Assembly (NCBI RefSeq): GCF_050627025.1
Contig: NZ_CP192472.1
Length of the DNA: 64,000 nucleotides
Strand: one strand, 5' to 3'
Source: Variovorax paradoxus_P
Lineage (GTDB): Bacteria > Pseudomonadota > Gammaproteobacteria > Burkholderiales > Burkholderiaceae_C
Part shown: piece by piece, positions 1 through 8,407 of the stretch
Numbering within the stretch: position 1 is the stretch's first letter
How the letters are laid out: each line of letters begins with the position of its first letter
Position numbers and translations under genes: made by a program
The notes under the pieces: generated by a model
The model's database searches: none
The model's input: the letters and a program-made list of their open reading frames with translations, nothing else
Told to the model about the DNA's origin: nothing

Positions 1-863
1 GGGCTGGTCACGTTGATCTCGGTGACTGAATCACCGATCACGTCGAGCCCGATCAGGAGCAGCCCGCGCGGCGCGAGCACACGGCCAATGGCCTCGGCGA
101 TCTCGCGGTTGCGCGGTGTGAGCGGTTGGGCCACGCCCTTGCCGCCCGCCGCCAGGTTGCCGCGCACCTCGGAGCCTTGCGGAATGCGCGCCAGCACAAA
201 GGGCGCTGGCTCGCCCGCAATGATCAGGATGCGCTTGTCGCCCTGCACAACCTCCGGCACGAAGCGCTGCACCATGATGGTTTCGGCGCCGTCCTTGTTG
301 AGCGTCTCGACGATGGAGCCCAGGTTCAGCGCGTCCTGCTTCACGCGGAAGATGCCCATGCCCCCCATGCCGTCGAGCGGCTTCAGGATGATGTCGCCAT
401 GCTCGGCATGGAAGTCGCGCACGGCCTGCGCGCTGCGCGTGACCAGCGTGGGCGTGACGAACTGCGGAAACTCCATGATCGCGAGCTTCTCGGGGTGGTC
501 GCGCAGCGCGCGCGGCTTGTTGACCACGCGCGCACCTTCGCGCTCGGCCTGCTCGAGCAGGTGCGTTGCGTAGATGTACTCGGCGTCGAAAGGCGGGTCC
601 TTGCGCATCAGCACCGCGTCGAAGTCCTTCAGCGCCTTGGCCTCGCCGATATCGACGCGGTACCAGTCCCTTGCGTCTCCGGTGAGCGTGATCTGCTGCA
701 CCGTGGCGGTGACCTGCCCGCCCGACTTCCACTGGATGTCCTGCGGCAGGCAGGCAGCAATGCGATAGCCGCGCCGCTGGGCCTCGCGCATCATCGAGAA
801 GGTGGTGTCCTTGTAGATCTTGAAATGGTCGAGCGGATCGGCGACGAAGAGGATGTTTTTCAT
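1..863 (-). CDS. gshB: Glutathione synthetase, 3' end cut off by the window
   Basis: GshB joins gamma-glutamylcysteine and glycine, using ATP, in the second step of cytoplasmic glutathione synthesis. The visible 287 codons begin MKNILFVADPLDHF, the usual GshB N-terminus. They include the prokaryotic GSH-synthetase N-terminal region (about residues 1-120) and most of the ATP-grasp domain, with the stretches ILKPLDGMGGMGIF, RFVPEVVQGDKRI and GGKGVAQPL. E. coli GshB has 316 residues, so roughly 30 C-terminal residues lie beyond the left edge. The ATG shares its A with the TGA of the upstream benE-like gene (TGATG), so the two are probably translationally coupled. gshA lies about 10 kb away on the same strand rather than next door. 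Confidence 0.95.
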   Translation of the reverse strand, partial: MKNILFVADPLDHFKIYKDTTFSMMREAQRRGYRIAACLPQDIQWKSGGQVTATVQQITLTGDARDWYRVDIGEAKALKDFDAVLMRKDPPFDAEYIYATHLLEQAEREGARVVNKPRALRDHPEKLAIMEFPQFVTPTLVTRSAQAVRDFHAEHGDIILKPLDGMGGMGIFRVKQDALNLGSIVETLNKDGAETIMVQRFVPEVVQGDKRILIIAGEPAPFVLARIPQGSEVRGNLAAGGKGVAQPLTPRNREIAEAIGRVLAPRGLLLIGLDVIGDSVTEINVTS

Positions 864-2131
864 CAGGGAGTCTTTCCGGCGCCGGGTGTGGACGCCATGT
901 TGCTGCTGTCTGGCGCGATGTTGCCGGAAGCGGCGATGTCCTTGCCGGCGGAGGCCTTTGTCTTCGTGCGCCCGGCCTGCTGCACCGCCAATGCCAGTGC
1001 GCCGGCCACTACGCCCCAGAAGGCCGAGCCGATGCCCAGAATGGCCACGCCCGAGAGCGTGACCAGGAAGGTGATGATCGCGGCCTCGCGGTGCGGCTCG
1101 TCGCGCACCGCGCCTGCGAGCCCGCTGCCGATGGTGCCCAGCAGCGCCAGTCCGGCAATGGCGGCGACCAGTTCTTTCGGAAACGCCGTGAGCAGCCCGG
1201 TGACCGCCGCACCGAAAAATGCGATCACCACGTAGATAGCGCCGCAGCTTGCGGCCGCCGTGTAGCGGCGCGCCGGGTCTTCATGCGCCTCGCGGCCCAT
1301 GCAGATGGCGGCGCTGATGGCGCCCAGGTTCAAGGCAAATGCGCCGAAGGGTGCCAGCACCAGCGTTGTCAGGCCGGTGATGGTGATGAGCTTGCTGACC
1401 GGCAGGTCGCCGTAGCCCGCCGCCCGTATCGTCGCCACGCCCGGCAGGTTCTGCGAGGCCATGGTGACGATGAAGAGAGGCAAGGCCAGGCTGACGATTG
1501 CCTGCCAACTGAACACCGGCATGGTGAACACCGGCCAGGTGAGCGAAAAATGCACCGTCGACCAGCTCAGCTCGCCGCGCGCGGCCACGAAGGCAATGGC
1601 GGCCAGCAGCGTGATCGGCACCGCATAGCGCGGCAGCAAACGCTTGGCAACCAGATAGGTGCCGAGCATCAGCAGCACCAGCGGCAACGCGGTCTTGGCG
1701 GCAATGAAAGCATCCAGCCCGAAGCGCGCGAGCACACCGGCAAGCAGCGCCGAGGCAATCGCCATCGGGATCTTGTTCATGACCCGCTCGAACCAGCCCG
1801 TGGCGCCCGCGAGCACGATCAGCGCGGCGCTGGCAATGAAGGCGCCGACCGCCTCGCCCATTCCGTAGCTGCCAGCCGCCACGGCGAGCACGGCCGCGCC
1901 CGGCGTGCTCCAGGCAATCATCACCGGCTTGCGCCACCAGAGCGACAGCACGATGGAGGGCAGGCCCATGCCGATGCCCAGGGCCCACATCCAGGAGGCC
2001 GCGATCTCGGGCGTGGCACCGAAAGCCTGCGCGGCCTGGAACACGATGGCCACCGAACTCGTGAAGCCCACGAGCACCGCAACGAAGCCGGCGGTGAAGG
2101 CGGAAAGGCTCAGATCCTTGAAAAACGACAT
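863..2131 (-). CDS. benE: BenE-family benzoate/H+ symporter-like permease
   Basis: This 422-residue, very hydrophobic protein resembles the BenE family of inner-membrane proton symporters, whose founding member takes up benzoate. About 12 membrane segments can be traced from residue 10 to 390, starting with the segment around GFVAVLVGFTSSVAIVFQ. The conserved central stretch TMASQNLPGVATIRAAGY (about residues 225-242) is typical of the family. A hydrophilic, Ser/Ala-rich tail of about 35 residues follows the last helix. No benzoate-degradation gene is nearby, so the substrate is not settled. Its stop codon overlaps the gshB start by one base. Confidence 0.85.
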   Translation of the reverse strand: MSFFKDLSLSAFTAGFVAVLVGFTSSVAIVFQAAQAFGATPEIAASWMWALGIGMGLPSIVLSLWWRKPVMIAWSTPGAAVLAVAAGSYGMGEAVGAFIASAALIVLAGATGWFERVMNKIPMAIASALLAGVLARFGLDAFIAAKTALPLVLLMLGTYLVAKRLLPRYAVPITLLAAIAFVAARGELSWSTVHFSLTWPVFTMPVFSWQAIVSLALPLFIVTMASQNLPGVATIRAAGYGDLPVSKLITITGLTTLVLAPFGAFALNLGAISAAICMGREAHEDPARRYTAAASCGAIYVVIAFFGAAVTGLLTAFPKELVAAIAGLALLGTIGSGLAGAVRDEPHREAAIITFLVTLSGVAILGIGSAFWGVVAGALALAVQQAGRTKTKASAGKDIAASGNIAPDSSNMASTPGAGKTP

Positions 2132-2182
2132 CGGGCGATTGTGCCCGGCAGGCAGCCCGGCCCAACCGCGCCAAGCTGCCTT

Positions 2183-4696
2183 TCAGTTCGCCCCAAGGTA
2201 GGCCCGCGCGAGCGCCCCGTCGGCCGCGATCTCGGCCGCACTGCCTTCGGCCACGATGCGCCCTCCCTCGATCACGTAGGCACGGTCGCACAGGGCCAGC
2301 GCAAGTGCCGCCATCTGGTCGACCAGCACCACGGTCAGCCCTTCGGCCCGCAGCGCGTCGAGCGCCTTGAACAGCTCGGCGATGATCTTCGGCGCCAAGC
2401 CCAGCGAGGGCTCGTCGAGCAGCAGCACACGGGGCTTCGACATCAGGCCGCGCGCAATCGCCAGCATCTGCTGCTCGCCACCCGAAAGCAGGCCGGCTCG
2501 CTGGTGCAGGCGCTCGCGCAGGCGCGGGAAGCGCCCGAGCATGGCCTCGGTGCGCGCCTCGATGTCGCGGCCGTCGAGAAAGGCGCCCAAGCGGATGTTG
2601 TCGCGCACGCTGAGTTCGGGAAACACCTGCCGGCCTTCGGGCACCAGCACCAGGCCGTGCGCCACGATGCGTTCGGCCGCCAGGCCCGCGAGTTCGATGC
2701 CGTCGATATGGATACCGCCCTGCACCGGCCGGTGCAAGCCCGCGAGCGAACGCATCAAGGTCGATTTGCCCGCGCCGTTGGCGCCGAGCAGCGCCACCAG
2801 TTCGCCGCGCCGCACGCGCAGGTCGATGCCGTGCAGCACCGGCTCCGCGCCGTAGCCGGCGACAAGGCCGCCAACGCCTAGCAACTCGGGCGCGTCGGCG
2901 TCAAGCGGGGGGCGCGGCTGCCGGCTGTCTGCCGGCGCATCGTCTGCCGCGATGGCTTCGCCAAGGTAGGCCTTGCGCACCGCAGGGTCCGCCTGTATCG
3001 CGGCCACGCCGCCCACGGCGAGCCTTCGGCCGGCGTCCAGCACGACGATGTGGTCCGAGATGCCCATCACGAGTTCCATGTCGTGCTCGACCAGCAGCAC
3101 GCCGATGCCCGCGGCTGCGATGCGCTGCAGCAGCGCCGCAAGGCGGGCCTTGTCCTCGCGCGAAAGGCCGGCCGCGGGCTCGTCGAGCAAGAGCGCTTGC
3201 GGCGCGGTGGCCAGCGCGCGTGCGATCTCGACGAGGCGCCGGTCGACGTGCGCGAGGTCTGCGGCCCGCGCCTTTGCAGACCCTGCATAGCCGCAGAACG
3301 CGAGCAGCCTCCGCGCCTCGGCACGCGCTGCCGACGAGCGGAAGCGCCGCGCGCCGAGCAGCGGCCCGAGCGTGCCGCGGCCCAGGGCGAGCGCCACGTT
3401 GTCTTCGACGCTGAGGCTGCCGAAGAGCTGCGAGGTCTGGTAGGTGCGCGCCACGCCGGCTCGCGCAATGCGATAGGCGCGCTGCCCTTGCAAGGCCGAC
3501 TCGCCCAGGCAAAAACCACCGCCGGTGGGCCGGTAGAACCCGCTCAGCATGTTCAGCACCGTGGTCTTGCCTGCACCATTGGGGCCTATCAGGCTGGTGA
3601 TGCCGCCAGGCTGCGTGGCAAAGGCCAGGTCGCCCACCGCGCGCACCCCGCCGAACTGCATCGTGAGGCCCCCGGTACGGATCGGTGCGCCCGTTGTGCG
3701 CGGCGCGAGGCCTGCATCTCCGCTTGCCGCAAGCGGCGCTTCTGCTGGCTGCTTGCCCATGCCGGATGCGATGCGGCGCCAGAGCCCGGCTGCGCCCTCG
3801 GGTGCAACCCACAGCACGACCAGCAAGAGCAGGCCGAAGATCAGCAGCCGGTATTCCTCGAGGCTCGCGAGCAGCTCGGGCAGCAAGCCCACGACCAGCG
3901 CTCCCACCAGCGGCCCTCCTACGGAGCCCGCTCCGCCGATCATCACCACGAGCACGAACAGGATCGACTGGCCGAAGCCGAAGGTGTGCGGCGTCACGAA
4001 GCCCGAGAGCGGCGCGAACAGCCCGCCCGCCGCGCCGGCACAGAGCGCAGAGATGGCAAAGGCCACTGTCTTGATGCGCAGCGGATCGAGGCCGACCGAT
4101 TCGGCTGCGGTTTCGCTGTCGCGCACCGCGCGCATCGCAGCACCCCAGCCGCCGCGCGAAAGCATCGCAAAGGCCGCGACCGCCGCGCCTGCCGTGAGCA
4201 CCGCGAGCATTGCCGCCGCGCGCTCGCCCTGCACAAGGCCGCCGAGCACCGGACCCGCAATACCCATGATCCCGTTCTGCCCACCGGTGAGGTCGCGCGC
4301 CTCGACGATTGCATGCTCGACGATGAAGCCGAAGGCGATGGTGATCATCGCAAGGTACGGCCCTCTGGCCCGCAGCGCCGGCAACGCGAGCAATGCGCCC
4401 ATGCCGCCGGCGATCAGCGCGCCCGCAGGCCAGGCGGCCCAGAAGCTCCAGCCGGCCTTGCCCGTGAGAATGGCGACCGCGTAGGCGCCGATGGCGTAGA
4501 AGCCCACATGCCCGAAGGACATCTGCCCCGTGAGGCCGAGCAGCACGTTGAGCCCGACGCCCACAATGGCGAACAGCGCAACGTTGGCGAGCACGAAGAC
4601 GTAGTAGCCGTTGACCGTGGCCGCGAGCGCCACACCCGCCGCCATGGCCGCCGCGAGCCCTGCCAGCGCGGCCCAGCGCATGCCGGTGCCGCTCAT
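2183..4696 (-). CDS. Fused branched-chain amino acid-type ABC transporter: LivM permease, LivG and LivF ATPases in one chain
   Basis: One uninterrupted 837-codon frame carries three subunits that are usually separate. Residues 1-305 are a LivM-type inner-membrane permease, with GLTGQMSFGHVGFYAIGAY at 54-72. Residues 338-580 are a LivG-type ATPase with Walker A GPNGAGKTT (371-379) and Walker B ALLLDEPAAG (501-510). Residues 605-837 are a LivF-type ATPase with Walker A GANGAGKST (638-646), signature LLSGGEQQ (737-744) and Walker B VLLLDEPS. The linkers are short and Ala/Pro-rich. The LivG half has LAHVDRRL where the LSGGQ-like signature should be, so one of the two ATP sites may be degenerate. 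The start ATG overlaps the livH stop (ATGA). The frame stays open upstream, but that part only shadows livH. The substrate is unknown. Confidence 0.93.
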   Translation of the reverse strand: MSGTGMRWAALAGLAAAMAAGVALAATVNGYYVFVLANVALFAIVGVGLNVLLGLTGQMSFGHVGFYAIGAYAVAILTGKAGWSFWAAWPAGALIAGGMGALLALPALRARGPYLAMITIAFGFIVEHAIVEARDLTGGQNGIMGIAGPVLGGLVQGERAAAMLAVLTAGAAVAAFAMLSRGGWGAAMRAVRDSETAAESVGLDPLRIKTVAFAISALCAGAAGGLFAPLSGFVTPHTFGFGQSILFVLVVMIGGAGSVGGPLVGALVVGLLPELLASLEEYRLLIFGLLLLVVLWVAPEGAAGLWRRIASGMGKQPAEAPLAASGDAGLAPRTTGAPIRTGGLTMQFGGVRAVGDLAFATQPGGITSLIGPNGAGKTTVLNMLSGFYRPTGGGFCLGESALQGQRAYRIARAGVARTYQTSQLFGSLSVEDNVALALGRGTLGPLLGARRFRSSAARAEARRLLAFCGYAGSAKARAADLAHVDRRLVEIARALATAPQALLLDEPAAGLSREDKARLAALLQRIAAAGIGVLLVEHDMELVMGISDHIVVLDAGRRLAVGGVAAIQADPAVRKAYLGEAIAADDAPADSRQPRPPLDADAPELLGVGGLVAGYGAEPVLHGIDLRVRRGELVALLGANGAGKSTLMRSLAGLHRPVQGGIHIDGIELAGLAAERIVAHGLVLVPEGRQVFPELSVRDNIRLGAFLDGRDIEARTEAMLGRFPRLRERLHQRAGLLSGGEQQMLAIARGLMSKPRVLLLDEPSLGLAPKIIAELFKALDALRAEGLTVVLVDQMAALALALCDRAYVIEGGRIVAEGSAAEIAADGALARAYLGAN

Positions 4697-5571
4697 ACCT
4701 TTTTTACCGCTGCGCGGCCGAAGAGCCCCTGGGGCCGCAGCGCCAGCACCGCGATCACAAGACCGAAGGTCAGGATCTGCGTGTAGCCCGAGCCGAGCGT
4801 GGCGGTGATCAGCGCCTCGGCCAGACCGAACAGCAGGCCCGCGCCCATCACGCCCCATGCGCTTGTAATGCCGCCGAGAATCGCGACCGCGAAAGCCTTG
4901 AGCCCGAATAGCGTGCCCATGTCGGCCTGCACGTTGAAGAGCGGCGCGATCAGCACGCCCGCCACGCCCGCGAGCACCGCCGACAGCGCAAAGGCCGCAG
5001 CCACTGCGCGGCGGATCGGAATGCCCATGAGCCGCGCGGCCGCGGGGTTCTGCACCACGGCCAGCATGCCGATGCCCCAGCGCGTGCGGCGCGCCACCAT
5101 GTGCAGCACCGCCGCAAGCGCGAGGCCGGCCAGCGGAATCAGCAACTGAAGCGGATACACGCCAAGCCCCACCTCGCCCACCTGCAGCGGCGTGACGGCG
5201 AGCGGCGAAGGCAGGCTGCGCGGCTCCTTGCCGAAGGTGAACATCACCAGGTTGTCGACCACCATGCCAAGCGCCACGGTCGCCATCAGCCAGGCTTCGG
5301 AACCGCGGCTCGCGAAGGGCCGCACCGCCGCAAACTCGACCAGGAGCCCGTAGGCGCCGCAGAGCGCAAGCGCCAGCAGCACCGCAAGCGGCATCGGCCA
5401 GCCCAGCGTCTGCGCAAACCAGAAGGTGAACACCGCGCCCAGCATCATTGCGCTGCCCTGCGCGAAGTTGACCGTGCCCGAGACGGCGAAGGTCACGTGG
5501 AAGCCGAGTGCGACCAGCCCGTACATGCTGCCGAGCCCCAGCCCGCTGATCCATGCAGACAGCAGCATCAT
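4693..5571 (-). CDS. livH: Branched-chain amino acid-type ABC transporter permease LivH
   Basis: This 292-residue inner-membrane permease is of the LivH type. About eight hydrophobic segments are visible, with the family stretch FAVSGTVNFAQGSAMMLGA near residues 28-46 and the cytoplasmic-loop motif AFAVAILGGITSAWGVMGAG near 227-246, which contacts the ATPase. It would pair with the LivM part of the following fused protein to form the membrane channel. It overlaps its neighbours by 4 bases on both sides (ATGA at each junction), which indicates one tightly coupled transcript: binding protein, LivH, LivMGF. A second in-frame ATG lies one codon downstream and could be the real start. Confidence 0.92.
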   Translation of the reverse strand: MMLLSAWISGLGLGSMYGLVALGFHVTFAVSGTVNFAQGSAMMLGAVFTFWFAQTLGWPMPLAVLLALALCGAYGLLVEFAAVRPFASRGSEAWLMATVALGMVVDNLVMFTFGKEPRSLPSPLAVTPLQVGEVGLGVYPLQLLIPLAGLALAAVLHMVARRTRWGIGMLAVVQNPAAARLMGIPIRRAVAAAFALSAVLAGVAGVLIAPLFNVQADMGTLFGLKAFAVAILGGITSAWGVMGAGLLFGLAEALITATLGSGYTQILTFGLVIAVLALRPQGLFGRAAVKKV

Positions 5572-6776
5572 TTAGCCGCGGCCATGCCCACCGGCAGGAT
5601 GCGGTTGTCGATGAACTGCGCCCACACATAGTCGCTCGCGGTCACCGCATCGTGCACGCCGGGCGAAAAGGGCTTGTCGTAGGTCTTGATGAGGCCTTCG
5701 TACTTGCCGATCTTGTAGAAGCCCTGGCGCACCGCGTCGCCTTCGGTCGAGCCGGCGGCTGCGATTGCGAGTGCGGCAAGCTGCATGCCGTCGTAGGCAT
5801 TGGCCACGCCTACGGCCGGCGTGATGTCGTCCGGGCCCTTGATCGCCGGGTACTTTGCCTTGAGCGCCGCAATCACCCTCTCGCCGGCCGGCGACTGCTT
5901 GCCGAAGAAGCTGTAGGTCTGCACGAAGTGCACGTTCTTGCCGTTGGGACCGGCCAGTTCGGTGAAGCGGCCGCCGGCAGGGCCCCAGTGCGAAACGATA
6001 GGCACTTGCCAGCCCATGCGGTCGAGCGACTTCACCACCTGGGCCGAGGGACCGACGTTGCCCACCATGAAGAGCGTGTCGGCGCCCGCGGCCTTCAGGC
6101 GCGTGAGCTGCGGCACCACGTCGACGTCGTTGCCGTCGAACTTTTCAACGCCCACGGCCTTCAGGCCCTTGGCCGCGAGCGCGGCGTGCAAGCCCTTCTC
6201 GTTCGACTCGCCCCAAGGATTGTTCACCAGGATCATGCCGAACTTGCTCGACTTGAAGGTCTTCTGTGCGTGGTCGAGCATGCCGACGTTGACGATCTCA
6301 TCGACGGCGGACACGCGGAAGGCGTAGTTTGGGTTGGCGCCGTTCTTGGTGATTGGCGTGCCAGCGGCCCAAGGGCCCATGAACGGGGTCTTCTCCTGGT
6401 TGGCAATCGGCACGATGGCCATCGACACGGGCGTGTCGAGCCCGCCAAACAGTACCGCCACCTTCTCCTTGAAGATCAATTCGCGCGCGGCAACCACGCC
6501 CTTGGCGGGGTTGGCCTCGTCGTCGCGGCGCACCAGTTCGAGCTTGCGCCCGCCAAGCAGGCCACCCTTGGCGTTGATCTCGTCGATGGCGACCGTGAGG
6601 CCCCGCGTGATGGCCTCGCCCGCCAACGCCGACTGGCCCGAGAGCGCGGTAACGAGGCCGATCTTGATTGGATCGGCAGCGAAGGCCGAGCCCGCAGCCA
6701 GGCCGGCTGCGGCCGCAGCGGCGGCCAGGCAAAGCGAGCGGCGGCTCAGGCGGGGAAGGCGGATGGTGCGGGTCAT
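5568..6776 (-). CDS. Periplasmic leucine/amide-type ABC substrate-binding protein (LivK-like)
   Basis: This 402-residue precursor has a Tat-like or long Sec signal peptide (RLSRRSLCLAAAAAAAGLA, then an AFA cleavage site near residue 33). The mature part matches type I periplasmic binding proteins of the Leu/Ile/Val family, with IKIGLVTALSGQSALAGE at the first strand and DEINAKGGLLGGRKLELVRRDDE just after it. The start was placed at ATG 6776, which has an AGGAG ribosome-binding site, rather than at an upstream in-frame codon that would add 35 residues without signal-peptide character. It is first in the operon and probably carries the regulated promoter, divergent from the SnoaL-like gene. The ligand cannot be read from sequence; amino acids, amides, ureides or aromatic acids are all known for the family. 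Confidence 0.9.
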   Translation of the reverse strand: MTRTIRLPRLSRRSLCLAAAAAAAGLAAGSAFAADPIKIGLVTALSGQSALAGEAITRGLTVAIDEINAKGGLLGGRKLELVRRDDEANPAKGVVAARELIFKEKVAVLFGGLDTPVSMAIVPIANQEKTPFMGPWAAGTPITKNGANPNYAFRVSAVDEIVNVGMLDHAQKTFKSSKFGMILVNNPWGESNEKGLHAALAAKGLKAVGVEKFDGNDVDVVPQLTRLKAAGADTLFMVGNVGPSAQVVKSLDRMGWQVPIVSHWGPAGGRFTELAGPNGKNVHFVQTYSFFGKQSPAGERVIAALKAKYPAIKGPDDITPAVGVANAYDGMQLAALAIAAAGSTEGDAVRQGFYKIGKYEGLIKTYDKPFSPGVHDAVTASDYVWAQFIDNRILPVGMAAAK

Positions 6777-6901
6777 GGCGAGCTCCTGGATCGAAGGGGG
6801 ACAACAACGGGCGGCACCCAACAAGGTGCATCGACGTCCGCCGAAGCGGCTGGTTCGATCCGGATGCAAGCGCCATGCCAAGTTAACAATTCATCATCAA
6901 T

Positions 6902-6913
6902 ATTGTCGACAAT
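6902..6913. promoter_or_regulatory. Perfect 12-bp palindrome, candidate GntR/FCD operator
   Basis: ATTGTCGACAAT is a perfect inverted repeat in the 232-bp divergent region between the LivK-like gene and the SnoaL-like gene. A related half (GTTGACAAT) follows at 6928-6936. TTGTCGACAA-like sites are typical operators of GntR regulators with FCD domains, and such a regulator is encoded at 8408-9145. The surrounding 60 bases are A/T-richer than the genes, as expected for a promoter. No convincing paired -35/-10 could be fixed here. Confidence 0.5.
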
Positions 6914-7008
6914 CCAATATCTTCAACGTTGACAATTCGGCACGGGAATTGCTGCACCGATTCCACGCCTTTCGCCATGCACCACCATGGCCCACCAATG
7001 GAGACCTC

Positions 7009-7431
7009 ATGGATACACGCACCGCACCCACGCTTACCGACCCCGCTTCAGTGGTCGACGAATTCCTTCGGCTGGTGATGATTCCGGACCCCGAATCGGC
7101 GTCGCGCTACACCGCGCCCGACATCCGCATCCGCTTTACGGGCAACCGCCCGATGCAGGCACCCGGCGACACCTCGGCCTTCAATGCAAAGCGCTATGCA
7201 TGGGTCAAGAAGAAGATCGAGCGCACCGAGGTAGTGGCCGGCGGCACGCCGGAAGAAACCGTGGTCTACAGCCTGGGCACGCTCTATGGCGCATGGCCGG
7301 ACGGCACGGCCTTCGAGGGCAACCGCTATGTCGACCGTTACGTGGTGAGCCACGGACTCATCGTTCAGATGGATGTGTGGAACGACAGCGCCGAGTGGCT
7401 GCTGGTGCGCGCCGGACTTGCGGTGCTGTGA
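7009..7431 (+). CDS. SnoaL-like / NTF2-fold small protein
   Basis: The gene encodes 140 residues. The pattern VVDEFLRLVMIPDPESASRY, then a beta-rich C-terminal half ending in YVDRYVVSHGLIVQMDVWND, fits the SnoaL/NTF2-like cone fold used by small isomerases, cyclases, hydrolases and ligand-binding proteins. The residues do not identify a reaction. The frame is open further upstream, but ATG 7009 begins a normal protein. It is the first gene of a plus-strand group whose next gene, the deacetylase-like one, starts 10 bases after its stop. It probably acts in the same pathway as the divergent ABC importer. Confidence 0.75.
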   Translation: MDTRTAPTLTDPASVVDEFLRLVMIPDPESASRYTAPDIRIRFTGNRPMQAPGDTSAFNAKRYAWVKKKIERTEVVAGGTPEETVVYSLGTLYGAWPDGTAFEGNRYVDRYVVSHGLIVQMDVWNDSAEWLLVRAGLAVL

Positions 7432-7441
7432 GGCAAGGCGC

Positions 7442-8365
7442 ATGACAACGCGCTGGCCCGAGTTGCTGCCCTCGCACGGGCGCTTCGACTACCGGCCGAT
7501 CACGCGGCGGCCCGACTACGCGTGGCCCAACGGCGCACGGCTTGCCGTGTACCTGGGTTTCAACATCGAGCACTTCGCGTTCGGCGACGGGCTCGGCGCC
7601 TGCATCGGCCCGGCCTCGCCGCAGCCCGACGTGCTGAACCACGGCTGGCGCGAGTACGGCAACCGCGTGGGCGCATGGCGTTGCCTCGAGCTCTTCGATG
7701 CGCTCGGGCTGCCCACGGGTGCGCTGGTGAACACCGCGCTCTACGACCACTGTCCAGAACTGGTGCAGGCCTTGGTGACGCGCGGCGACGAACTCATCGG
7801 GCATGGGCACAGCAATGCCGAGCGCCAGGGCGCGCTGGACGAAGCCCACGAGCGCGCATTGCTGGTGCGCTGCCGCGAGCGCATGGCGCGCGAAAGCGGG
7901 CAGGCGCCGGCGGGATGGCTGTCGCCGTGGATCTCCGAAAGCGCGCTCACGCCAGACCTGCTGGCGGAGACTGGCTACGGCTACACGCTCAACTGGTGCC
8001 ATGACGACCAGCCCGTGCGAATGCGCACGCGCGGAGGCGGCGCGATCTGGTCGGTGCCCTACCCGCAGGAGCTCAACGACATTCCGATGATCGTCGGCCG
8101 CCTGATGGATGCGAAAGACTTCAGCGCCATGGTGATCGACAACTTCGACGAGATGCGCGAGCAGGCGCGCGCGCAGCCGCTGGTGATGGGCCTCGCGCTG
8201 CATCCATACATCGTGGGCCAGCCTTACCGGCTGCGGCATCTGCGCACGGCGCTCGCGCACCTTGCACGCGCGCGCGACCGAGGCGAGATCTGGTTCACCA
8301 CGCCGGGTGCGATTGCGGCGCACGTTGCGCAGCTTGCCGGGCAGCGCCCCGGGGAGTTCGACTGA
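7442..8365 (+). CDS. Polysaccharide deacetylase-family hydrolase, PuuE-allantoinase-like
   Basis: This 307-residue protein has the NodB-homology fold of carbohydrate esterase 4 but resembles the PuuE/amidase branch more than chitin deacetylases. It opens with RFDYRPITRRPDYAWPNGARLAVY. The canonical TFDDG metal motif is replaced by LGFNIEHF, and the second motif appears as ELIGHGHSN near residues 118-126. A late ALHPYIVGQPYR segment is typical of this group. Members of the branch hydrolyse cyclic amides or ureides such as allantoin. ATG 7442 was chosen because the gene starts 10 bases after the SnoaL-like stop. Together with the Liv-type importer and GntR regulator it suggests uptake and ring-opening of an amide-type compound; that is inference. 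Confidence 0.8.
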   Translation: MTTRWPELLPSHGRFDYRPITRRPDYAWPNGARLAVYLGFNIEHFAFGDGLGACIGPASPQPDVLNHGWREYGNRVGAWRCLELFDALGLPTGALVNTALYDHCPELVQALVTRGDELIGHGHSNAERQGALDEAHERALLVRCRERMARESGQAPAGWLSPWISESALTPDLLAETGYGYTLNWCHDDQPVRMRTRGGGAIWSVPYPQELNDIPMIVGRLMDAKDFSAMVIDNFDEMREQARAQPLVMGLALHPYIVGQPYRLRHLRTALAHLARARDRGEIWFTTPGAIAAHVAQLAGQRPGEFD

Positions 8366-8407
8366 GGCCGGCTCGATAATCGGCGCGTCGACCTGCTCAT
8401 CCTGCCC

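Noticed and set aside
4697..5629. Upstream in-frame extension of the LivMGF fusion to 1148 residues
   Set aside because: That part is Arg/Ala-rich without membrane character and only shadows livH; ATG 4696 overlaps the livH stop and begins a normal LivM.
1091..6932. Long plus-strand open frames opposite benE and the liv genes
   Set aside because: High-GC codon bias leaves antisense frames open; the proteins are low-complexity His/Arg/Ala-rich strings without motifs.
6929..6934. Perfect TTGACA, possible -35 box of the SnoaL-like gene
   Set aside because: No acceptable -10 box is found at 16-18 bases; it more likely belongs to the operator half-site.
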